Of a stretch of DNA of 64,000 nt, positions 50,701-62,700 are shown piece after piece (position 1 is the stretch's first letter; the number at the start of each line of letters is the position of its first letter). Position numbers and translations under genes: made by a program. Below the pieces are notes generated by a model. The model was not told where the DNA came from, searched no databases, and worked only from the letters and a program-made list of their open reading frames with translations. The DNA is from Lichenostomus cassidix (taxonomy: Eukaryota; Chordata; Aves; Passeriformes; Meliphagidae), in the NCBI GenBank assembly GCA_008360975.2, contig CM039182.1, forward strand, positions 48,992,491-49,056,490, written 5' to 3'.

Positions 50701-53700
50701 AAAAGCTCAGATGTTAGGAAGGTATGTTTGTTAATGTGTCCTTAGAATTGCAAAACATTCCAGGTAATTAAGAATATTTAAGTAAAAACCTTAAATTAAC
50801 ATATCTTGAAACTCTCCATTAGAGTTGTATTTTTATATATGTTAATACATTGAGATTCTGTTTCATAATTTATCACTCTTTGTTGCAAGTACTATCTAGT
50901 AGTTTAATCTTTTTAGTGGCCGTTTTTTGTGCAGTTTTGATATTAATTCAGAGACCACTCTCTGTGATACTAAGTAGCACATTCATAACAGGAGTGAGTG
51001 GTAAATTTGGTAGCAAACACAATCTAATTTCTGTTGGATTTTCTGGAGTCCTTTATTTTTAACAAAAGGTAGGTAGATAGCTGTTGGACAAAGAAGGGTT
51101 GTGCTTTGATAAGGTAGGATCAAAGGCTTGTTCTTGTAATGCTGCAGTTCCAGTGCAAACCTCCCATTACCACATAATGTTTTGAAGTGAAAATTCATAT
51201 TTGTGAGCTACATAGGTATACCAGGGATACTAAATAACTGTAAGAAATGTACTACTGCGGTACATTTCTTCGGAAGGGGGTTCCAAACAGTACTTCAGTT
51301 TATAGAAAGCAAAAAATCTTTTATTTACAGTTCCATGGAATAGAGTTTTGTTGTAACTCTTCTCTCTCCTGTTAATTTTTGCAGTTTGAAAAGCTGCAAC
51401 ATTTGTTTAGATTTGTTTTGCTGTTTACAATTATGTTTGCATTTTGGCAGCTTCATCCTTTTTGGAAAAAACAACTTCCTTTGTTTAGCAGGGATGTATG
51501 AGAGAATAGTAGGAGCTGTCTTACAAATTGTCATGTAAAGAAAACAAAAATGAAAATAACTTACGTGACTTCTTGGTATCTAGAATGTTTGTAATGCATA
51601 ATAAAAAAAACAATGGAGAGTTTTCATATTGGAGGTAGTGTTTTAGTCTTTCACTTCTTGCATAACTTCATGAGTGTGAGAAAACAGTAATAGATTATAT
51701 CCAATGGACTTTCCTAGCCTGGGTATCATGTTCTAGTAATGTATAAAAGATCATAAAACAGGAGGAGAATTGAAGCAGCACTATCTTCTAAATCAGTGAA
51801 GTTTTAGTACTGAGACACGTGGCAAGCTGTCTTATCTGATGGCTCATATCTCTAATAAGCATTTTTATGTCAATAAGTAACTGAATCCTGGAAAGAATTA
51901 CCAGTGAGTTTAATCATCTGGAACACCTTAATTATATGTGTTTTCTCGTTTTATTTTTTCTTTCCATAACACAGCTGTTAGAGGCAACTAACTGCAAAAA
52001 TCCTTTAACTCTTGAAAATAAAATTTCACCAGTGAGAAGTCAAAAGAGTTATTCTGATGGTATAAAATGTTTAATTCTCGTAACAGTCTTCTCAACCTGC
52101 TATCAGAGGCTTTTTAATTTCATTTGGTTAAATAAGCATAAGTTTAATGCTTTATAGCATTTAGTATGATTTCTTTAAATTAAAAGCTTTTTCCAAGTAT
52201 TTTCTGTGTAATTCCTGGGTTTGTTTTTTTCCTCAGTGTAAACAGCTCCAGAGCTAAGTATTATGAAAAATCCTAGTTTATTAGTCTGAAGTTGGGCACT
52301 CTTAGTGTAGTTCAGGGACACTGAACTACTTTCTGGAAGGTAAAATTCTGTTTCAGAATTTAGATTTTTTTCTACTATCAGAATGCTTTTGGAAAGAGTT
52401 CAAAACTATTCTTAGAGTTCTTCTAAGAAGAAAGCAAAACCAAAGAAATATTTGTAATCCTTCTTGCAGTCTTTTAAACATGATCTCGGTGTGACTGAAC
52501 TTAAATCTCAGGAGAGACCTTATGCTGGGGAGAATAAAAACTTCCAAGTACTCCAAAATGTGGGGTTTCTTTGGCAAGGAAAAAAGAGAAAATAGATAGT
52601 TGCATAGTTGGAAGACTTCCGCGAGTCAGTATCTGTTTTGATACTTCAGGCAAAGCTTCATTTTGGGTGGACTGGATGGTATCAGCTTCTATCCTGATAC
52701 AATCCTGGACTGCCTAAAAGAACTATGTTCTTTTATTAGCAGCTTAAATAGACACAGTGTTAAGGAGTAGAGGCTGGGTAACAGGACAGAAAAAGAAAAG
52801 TGGTGATTCCCAAACCTTTGCTCAGCTGCTCGATTTGTCGTGATTTTGCTTTGAGTCAATTTTGATTAAAAGGCTGGCCATTAGAAATAACAAGGACAAG
52901 AGAAACATCAAGGACAGATTGCAGAGGACATTCAGGGTAATCACTTGAACGGAAGGCTGTCAGAGGGAGAAGGAAATAAAAGTTAAAGAAAACAACCAGT
53001 CATGAGTATGCAAAAATAATTGGTGGCAATCTGACATGCTAGGATTTTTGTTGTTAAACTTAATACTGAGATGTGTGCAGGTATGTGTGCTCATGCCTTG
53101 GCTTTCCACTTTTAATTAAAAAAAGCTACAGTCCATTGCTCTGGAAGCAAAAGGAGGGAAATAAATGTCTAAAAGAATTTTCTAAACTACTTGCTTGGAG
53201 TATGTTGGTGGTTAAGCAAGCTGCCTATCATTCTGTCTAGCATGAGGCGCTGGTTCTCTCCAGTGCATGGCAGACCTTGATAGTGAGCTGCATAAACTAC
53301 ACATAGCTAGCTAATCTTAGAACCACTGTCTTTTACTGCAAAGAAGCTGTTAATCCTGGCAAACTTCCTCCAGCTCTCCTTTGCTGGTTTAGTTCCTATG
53401 TTGACAGGTTTGTTACACTATCCAGTGAATCTTCATCAAACTGTACAAACATTACTTAAGGCATTCAATCAACATTCCTGTACTGGAGGGAATCCAACTC
53501 TTGTGTAACTTACTGTGTCTTGCTTTGTCACTAGAGAGTGCTGGTTTTTTTATTCAGGCAAAAAAACCACCAACATATGTAGTAAAACATACTGTAGGAT
53601 GAAGATGATGATAAAGATGAACTGATTAAATTGACAGTATGGGAGGTGACATCCAGTACAAACTACTCAACAGTTTTCATCTTCAGAATATGTAGTCAGC

Positions 53701-56700
53701 TAAATTTCATTCCCCATTATCTTTACATACCTTTTAGAAAGGTTAAAGGATGCAGAGGCAAGGTTAACTATAGCTTGGCTGTAGGGTAAGTCATAAGGAG
53801 TATCAAGTGTTGTGATCACTACTGTCCATTCCAAATTAGGGTATGGACAGTAGTCCATTGTTCTAATTTTTGCAGTGTAGAAATTGTTCTAATTTCTGCA
53901 GTGCAAACTGTTCCTTTTCAAGCAAGTATGTTATCATGTGTAATTACCACTTGCAGAACTCAGTAGAAGGGATCACATGCTTGCTCCTGCCTGGTGTGTT
54001 TTATTTCTCTCTCTAAAGTTTTTTAACTTCCCAAATTTAAAAGGCACTTTGCAAATTCCTTCATTTTTTTTCCTGAGTAAGGATTTGGGGCTAGGGGAGT
54101 TGAAAAGCACATTTCTGAAAGACTGCTTGTTACAATGATTGTTGTATGCCTGAGTTTTTCAAAATCAGAATTTCCAGCTTACCAGCAAATATGAATTGCT
54201 TTTGTTCACATCTGTTAACATATTTGTTCAAGCTTGATCAAGATTTAAGTCACATTTTGTGATTACCACTCATTATAGCATCTCTTGCTGATAAAATTAC
54301 TTTGAAACTCTAATGTCTTCAGTTTGTATTTTCTTCTTGTAGGCTGCACAGTCAGTGCTGATTTCCCTTTTTGAACTCAACACTCCAGAGTTTACAATGC
54401 TATTGGGTGCTTTACCAAAAACATTTCAGGATGGAGCCACAAAACTTCTCCATAATCATCTCCGGAATACAGGCAACAGTGGTCAGGTATCCACACTTGT
54501 GTTACTTTTCTTTCTGAAGTTCCTATGTAGAAGCCTATCTTAGTAGCTCTTTATGGAATGCCCTTTCTTTTTCCTCTAGAGTTAGAGTTTCTAAGTGTAT
54601 GTTGTTTCCAAGTCACTTAATAGGTTTGAATGTGTTTCTTAAAAGTAGTTTATCTTGTACTTTTAATTTCAAAGTTACACAGTATTGAAGTTACTAGATA
54701 TGGGTAAGACAATCCAGGAATTTACTTGAAGCTCTTAAAATGTTTCTGGGCACCAGAAAATACATACAATAATAAGTTAAAAGGAAAGCTTTTAGTCCTA
54801 CTAGAGTATCTTTTCTCACCTCTCCTCCTCCAGGGATCAATGGGAAGTCCTTTAACAAGACCTACTCCACGCTCCCCAGCAAGCTGGTCGAGTCCTCTCA
54901 CTTCCCCAACTAATACATCGCAGAACACTTTGTCACCAAGGTAATGTAGGCTGGTGATGCTGCAATTCTGCATCTGAGAATGCATTTACACTTTGTCCAA
55001 AGTTGTAACCCCAACAATAAAAGCATGGAGAAAATTTTGCACAAAATGACAGATGCTCAAACGCAATCCCCCTTCCTCCACAAAATGACAGTGAACTGCT
55101 TAGCCTCCCTGAAGGGTCTGACAAGTGCCAAAGCTGGCATGAGGTGGGAAAGGGCTGTGCATCTTGGAATGCAAATGGGTTAGGCAAGAGAAGGAACCAA
55201 AGTGTGCTTCTCTAACAAATGTTAGAGTATGTCATCTGGTGGTGTTGTGGTTTAACCCAGTTGACAGCTAAGTATCACACAGCCACTCACTCCCCCCACA
55301 GTGGGATAGTGGGGGACAATCAGGATATAAAAGGTGAGAAAACTGAGATAAAGACAATTTAATAGGTTAAGCAAAAGCTGTGTGTGCAAGCAACAGACAG
55401 ACAAGGAATTCACTCCTTCCAGTGGAGCATCAGGTGTCCAGTTGTCCCCAGGAGAGCAGGGCCCCATCACTTGTAACAGTGACTTGGGAAGATAAGTGCC
55501 ATAACTGTAAACATCCCTCTCTTCTTCCTTCTTCCCCAGCGACATATGCTTAGATCGTGATGCCATATGATATGGAATATCCCTTTGGTCAGTGGGGTCA
55601 GCTGTCCCAGCTGTGTCCCCTCCCAACTCCTTGTGCACCTCCAGCCTGCTCACTGACCGGGCTGCGTGACGAGCAGAAAGGTCTTGGCTCTGTGTAAGCA
55701 CTGCTCAGCTGTTACAAAAACATCCCTGTGTTATCAACAGTGTTTCCAGCACAAATCCAAAGCATATCATAATCCCACACCAGCTACTGTGAAGAAAGTT
55801 ACATCTGTCCCAGCCAAAACCAGCCCACTGGGTCATCAAACCAGATTTAATATTGGGGAGACTAAAGAAGTAATAGTTTATAAATGTTTTTCATAGTAAT
55901 GATGTTGTCAGCAAAGTGGTCATTGTAATTTTGCTTTTACCGGTCAACTTGCTGTTGAGTTTTATCGTGCTCCCTACTTTAGGACTTCATTCAGAATGAA
56001 AGGATGTTGTAAAAATTCCAGTTGTTTCACATTCAGCAGAGTAAAACAGAGCAAAAGAAGTTTGTTTCTTCAGGCAGGTGCTCTTACCTAATGTAGCCTT
56101 TCCCTTAGCTGCTTTCAGTGCTCTCTGTGTCAGTAGCAGTACAATTACTAAGGCATACCAAAATACAGTTTTGTATTGTGAAGAGACAGCTTCGTGTGTT
56201 TCAAGAGAAGTACTAATTTTAATAATATTTCTGGAGTCTCTGTAGTTGCCTGCTAATGTGATTTAAAAATACAGAATCACAAAATAAATCCATCTTAATT
56301 CCTATGTCCTTCTCCATGGCCCACAGTGCATTTGACTATGACACTGAAAATATGAATTCTGAAGATATTTACAGCTCTCTTCGTGGAGTCACGGAAGCCA
56401 TTCAGAATTTCAGTTTTCGTAGTCAGGAAGATATGAATGAGCCTGTAAAACGAGATGCTAAAAAAGATGATGGCGATTCGGTGAGTAAACTCAGAGTATC
56501 ATGGTATCCACAAACTGAGTGAGTGTCTGATTGATTACAGATGAGAAAGCATCTATTCCAGGAGGTTTATATTCTTCTGAAATTGGACATTTCTCATGAG
56601 TTACTGAAGAGCTTTAGAAAAACATGTTCCTAGTCTTGAACCCCATTTTGAGAATGTAAATGCTAATTTTAAGTAGCACTGCCTGTTTGTTTCACATGTC

Positions 56701-59700
56701 AGCAGTTTAAAAACCAGTGATCTTGCAAAACGGCTAGAGTTAAATTTTTGAGAAGTTTGCACCCTGATAAATGTTTTTCTGAAGGTTTGGTAATTGTATT
56801 TTATTTTGTACAAAACCTGTGGGCTCTTAAGTGCAACATGCAGTATTTAAGAATTCTGTTTCTATGAAACTTTGGCTTTAGGATTTGTTGAACTTGCCAC
56901 ATATGTATATGCTTAAACATGTTTTTAATTATTTTGCATCAGACATGTAAAATAAAATACAGCTGTTTCTGGTCTGTTGTTTTTTTGGATGAAGTACACT
57001 TTCCCTTTTTTTTGTTTTTGTTTGTTTTTTAAGGAAAGCAAAGTTTAGAGAACTAAGACTTATTTGAGAGCTAGTTTGAAAATTCTAAGCATTTTGAAAT
57101 TAATAAGTTTTTGCTAAATAAGTGCATTTGAGATGTAGTTAACTGCAAGGTGCAAGTGTGTATTTCATACGTTCATGTGATTCCTCCTCTCCTGCAGATT
57201 TGCAGTGCTGCTGGAATAGTTGACATGCGAGCAGGAAGTGGTGTGGGCGATACAGGTCGGACAGCTCTGGATAACAAAACATCATTACTCAACACAATGC
57301 CTCCCCACTCCTCACCACGCTCACGAGATTACAACCCATATAATTATTCTGATGGTATCAGTCCATTTAATAAATCTGCTTTGAAAGAAGCCATGTTTGA
57401 TGATGATGCAGAGCAGTTTCCTGATGGTAAGATTCAGGTTATGTTCTGTGCTAGAAGAAAAACAATGAGATTTTCTATCTTTGAGTTCAGTTTCTGAATT
57501 TATTATTAGGAACATATGTATCAGTTCTTTGAGAGGTTTTTAAAAGTGCTGTATTTAGAATTAATTTATTTGTTAGTAATCTCTTTGAGTTACATTGTTG
57601 GATTACCTGGTATTTGTAGAGACTAAGAGTAAAAATGAAGGAAATGCTGAACTATGTTACATACATCTGGTAGCACATCCTGTCTCAGTATTGCCACTAT
57701 AAATTTACTTATCAGATTGTTTTATGATTGAAATTTAGAGGGGGAGGGTGGAGAAAAGATTTACAGCAAGGAAGTAAAACTGGATCAAACCAGTTTGGGA
57801 ATTAGGTGAAAGATTAAGTATTTTGTTAGTAATATATTTATATTTGAAACATGACATTGGCATTTTCTATTGACTAAACATTCTCTTTAAATGAAACAAA
57901 ACAAACCAGCTTTTTACCAGGAAGGTGGTTCATCTAGCCCATGTAAATCTAGGAACGTGGGCTCGTAATTTTTCATATCTGTATGTTGGGAAGGTTCCAA
58001 AGTACCACTGTTATTATTGCTTTAATAAATATTCAGTGGTTCTCATAATCAGTATTCATTGTTGTTCAGCTGTAGATTAGGTTTGTAAGTAAACACTTAA
58101 TAGCAAGGGACAAACTAATCATCTCCCTTTTGCCTGTTTTGCTTTTGTCATCCTGCAAAGATGTGTTACAGAAGCTGTTGAAAAACAGAGTTATTTTCTG
58201 ACATGGTGTTTTTTTCAGCTATTCTATAAGCTGGCTTTCAGTTTGCATTAAATCAAAACCAAATCCAAGTGTGGTGCATTTCTCTTTGTTTTTTTCATAC
58301 ATATCATGAAGAAGCATATAATGTAGCCAGTTATCTTCTGAAAAAGATTGAGGGAAAAGCAAATCTTTACGAATCATATCATGTACATATTAATAATTAA
58401 ACAGCTTTACCATCCACATACAGAGCCAGTTTATGTACAAGATCCTGTATTAAGGGATCTTGTTTTACGTGGGAGAGGCCTCCTACTACCTTCTGACAAC
58501 TTATTTTTGGATGTTGCGTTAAACCAGATGCAGTCTGCTGCGTCAGCATGATCCAGTTTTGTAAAAACTCATGACTAGCTGGAAGGAAGCATCCCTATCC
58601 AGTATTAGTTTGTCCTGGTTGGAAGAGTAGTGGAATGCATTATTTAGGTCTGCTCTTTAATGGATCTTAATGGAGTACTTGCATTCATTCTTGTGTTGTT
58701 CACCCTTAGGATTTAGTTATAGCATGTTTATTGTTTCATTTGTGTGTTACTTTTAGAGTTTCGTCTAAGATAACTTAGAGAAAGTCTGCATGAGAAAAGA
58801 TACACTTGGCAAAATGCTTTGTGCCTCTCCTGGGAGTGACACACTTTCCCTGTAAACCTGAAGGGGTTGTTGGATGTTCCAGTTTTTGGAAACTCCACAG
58901 AATTGCTGCTTATTCATGACACAAAATCATGTTAGTACTGGATTCTCGGCTATTGTGTCACGTATTACTGGGAGAAAGATGTGGAAATAAAAGGCTAGAT
59001 GGGAAAACTTTAGCTGCTCATATAGTCCTGTCAAGAGCACTGGGGCACAAAAGTGTAACCTGCAGATGGTTTGTCTAGCAGTTGAAAATTTTCAGTAGAG
59101 AAGATGCCAAAGTGTGCCTCACATGACTCACATTTCAGTGTTTTTTCTCTCTTACAGTAAGAAGATTTTCAGAGTAACACCCTAAATCTTCCAACCACTT
59201 GCACTTTGTTTTTCACCTGAGGGAAATGCTCTTTATCTGAAGCATAGGGAAATCTGGCTCTCTAAGTCACTTCCAGACTCCTTAAAAACAGTTCCCAGTC
59301 TGTTTGAAAAACAGTGTTCTATCTCAGCTTACTTCCATGGATTGCACTTTCCAAACATCTTCCTTTTTACCTGCTGCTTTGTATGTGGGCTTAAAATTTC
59401 TGCTTCTGTGTCTTGCCTTTTACTTGGCATCTTTTTGCTTTCAGATTGTTCCTTTGATTTAACATGATCATTTTCACTTCTTACCCTGTTCTCCAGAATG
59501 TTTGCAGTCACTCCTAAAGTGATGTCATCTACAGATTTTCCAAGTTGCCTCCACATTCCTTAGATAGCACTAATAAATACATCCAACAGACCCAAGCAGG
59601 GACATCTCTTACATCCTCCTGGATTACTAGAAAGCTATTTATAGTCCAGTCACCCTTCAAGTGATTCATCAAGTTTTACACTTGCTTTATTTGCTTTTTT

Positions 59701-62700
59701 GGCTATCATGTTTGCATAGCTTTTATATTAAGATGCTGTGAGTGGCAGTAGGAAAATCTTTCCTAAATTCAGGACCTACCTGCATGTTCCCTTTGAAGCC
59801 CTACACTGTTTATCCTGTCAAAAGGGTATTATTTGATTGGTTTGAGAAGAGCTGTTCTTCATCAAATATTTATCTCTCTAATGCATTCAAATGAAGGAGC
59901 TGCATCTGCTCCTCTTCATTTGAGTTTTGCTTCTTTTCTAAAAAAGAAACCTTGAGAGTAGACTTTGAACGTGACTTCTTTTATGCTTCTCCATTCTTAT
60001 CTGGAGACTGTTTAGAAATTAAATACTGGGTGCTCAGTCATACAAAGGAATGGAACATACAAGCTGTAAAGGCACACACCATCTTGGTTATCTTCATGTT
60101 TTTCAGTTATTTAGTCCATTACTGGAGCTTCTTTCCTCCCCTTGTTCCTGCATGGACGTGGCTACTACCTTTCTCTCTCTTTTCCCCTTCCCTCCATACA
60201 TTTAAGATGACACCACTATGAAAATACTTTATTTAAAGAGATATGAGCAGTTTTGCTAATTAAGTTTCAATATGCATTCCCTGAAATAGGATTTGTTATA
60301 ATTCTCACAGTTTGGTAGAACAAGTGTAATAGTTTTGGCAGTAAAAGTAATGATCTTGCTTCCATAAAAATGATTGTGCATTCTACTCATCTGCTTTAAA
60401 TAATAACTTACCTAATGCAATTTCAGTCTGCCCCTTAGTCAAACATTAATCATCTATTAATATAGAGGCAGCAGAAGTGTTTGCTTTCAGGTACTCAAGC
60501 TTCTGTTCATTCATACAAAACAGAACGCAAATAGGAATGTGGGGTTCAAAATGAGCATGATTTTTACAGTAACTGATGTGTGATACTGAGATACTTAATC
60601 CTGTGGTATTCAGCTTTTACTGTTTTCTTTCTACAAGTGCTTTGTACAGCATTTATAAGTTACGGTATTGAATATAGTAATACAAGATGTTGAAGGGCTG
60701 TGGTTTCTCAGTATATGATACAATTATTTGTTGTGGAGGATGTATTTGATGCATTAGTTAATACACGCAGTCATTTCAGGAAAGGTGCAATGCATTTGCA
60801 TTTTACCCCAGAACTTCCTAACTTCTTCCATTTAAAAAGTGTGTTAATTTCTGTTAATTTATGCAAAAGTCTCAGTGCAAATATGGAAGCTATATGCTTT
60901 TCTTTCTTAAAGGCTAATGTGTCTTGATGATGGAGTAAAGGCAACCAGTTGATATTCAAGTTTTCATTAAGACCATTTTTAAGTTTCTTGACTTTTGCCG
61001 TTCACTCTGTTTGCAGTCCCATATTTACAAATATAGGTTGTGTTACTAACGTGTTTTTCCATCATCTAATCAAAACTAAAATCCAGAGCCATCTCATAAT
61101 GATTTGCTATTGGGAATCTCTATGGGACTAATAGCCCTGGTTGCCTTTATTTCAGCGCTTTTGTACCAAGAACCATTGTTGTACATTTTTTACCCTGTTT
61201 GTTTTAGCAGCCTGGCTATTGTTGTGGAGTCATGGCTTACAAAAGTCTGAACAACTCAGTAATGCTAACAGAAAAAATCTTTCATTGTGAATGGAAGGGT
61301 CTTATTGGAAAGACAGCACGTGGTGCATAGATCAGATTTAAAAGGATGCAGAGTACTTAGTGGATACTGCAAGCCTAATAATTCCTGCAATAGACTTTCC
61401 TGCAAGGGGGTTTTTGCAATATCATTGTAGGGTTTTTTTGTGGACTGTAAGCTTATTCAGCAGTGGTGGCTGCACTGAAAACGTAATAGCCAAACTGCAA
61501 TTTTTGCAGTCACATTTGGGGAAAGAAACAAAAGCACGCTAGAAAGTGAGAAGTCATAGTGGAAAACATCCTTCAGTTGTACAACCGGCACTAATATTTA
61601 TTTACAATAATCAGAGAACTGTGTTTGTGCATTCCTTTTTGGCAGAGCCTCCCATGGACCATTCCGATCTGGTTGCAGAGCTACTGAAAGAGTTATCAAA
61701 CCATAATGAAAGAGTTGAAGAAAGAAAGGCTGCCCTCTATGAGCTCATGAAGTTAACTCAGGAAGAGTCTTTTGGTGTTTGGGATGAGCACTTCAAAACA
61801 ATATTACTTCTGCTGCTTGAAACTCTTGGAGATAAAGAGGTAAATTTGGATTAATCCAGAATGTTAACAAAGCACATGGCTTATTTTCAGTACCTTTGAC
61901 ATTTGTATGAGTTATAGAAAGAGCACAAATTCCAGTTAGTGGCGGAAAAACAAAAAGCTGTGGAAATACAAAAATGTCATGAAGTCTGATTGTTATGATG
62001 GTGAAAAGGGCATCACTGAGGCTTACCTTCTCCAGGATTCCTGTTTGTGGACTCTGACACGGCAGATTAAATGAAACTTTTTTTGACTAGGATTCAAAGC
62101 TTATCTCTTTATAGCCCCTGAAGAAATCTAGACTATCAAAACATCATGTGGCAAAGCATTTAAAAATCTGTTTCTAAAATACAGTAATGCTCATTGAGAA
62201 GAGACTGAGTTCTGTGTATTTGCTCTCTACAAAGGCCATGTTTTTGAAATTATTGAGGATCAGGAAGATACTAGTACTTGTGTTTGATTCTTAAAACAGT
62301 TGTGAAAAAAAAGTAAAAAATGTATTTGCATGATGGTTCAATCAGCCCTTGTGTTTTCAACTTAACTTCTGGGCAGCATAGATAAGTCATATTAGTTTAA
62401 CATTGTGTTTATGACATGCCACCTGAATTTTCTGCAAAAAAGAGAGATTGAAGAGATTTTTTTTTCCTACTTTTATTTTTTAACACTAGATTCAGACTGT
62501 ATATGTGTGCAGGGCATAATCTGATATTTTTTGCATTATTAAAGATTTTTCTAGCAGCTGAACAAATGCTAAAGCATATGTCTGTTTAAAGATGCATAAC
62601 TCATTTATTTTCATATTGAATCTTTAGCATGCAATTAGAGCTTTGGCACTGAAAGTCCTAAGAGAAATTCTAAGAAACCAGCCAGCAAGGTTTAAGAATT

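Larger units (their letters stand above)
50722..54342 (+). other. Intron with two hairpins and a short tandem repeat
   Basis: 3.6 kb. Contains a perfect 11-bp inverted repeat (51242-51270), a perfect 12-bp inverted repeat (53818-53854) and a two-copy 26-bp repeat (53857-53908). One in-phase open stretch with splice-like borders (51975-52031) is discussed under findings. Confidence 0.7.

Noticed and set aside
52245..52262. Possible exon after ttttttcctcag in the TOG3 intron
   Set aside because: The phase-0 reading meets TAA after six codons and there is no suitable donor.
55252..55701. 149-codon minus-strand open frame, longest in the window
   Set aside because: Lies inside a solo LTR and matches no retroviral gene; chance frame.
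54941..56326. Counterpart of the long extra exon found in CLASP1 at this position
   Set aside because: No open stretch with suitable splice sites and matching residues was found; most of the intron is LTR.
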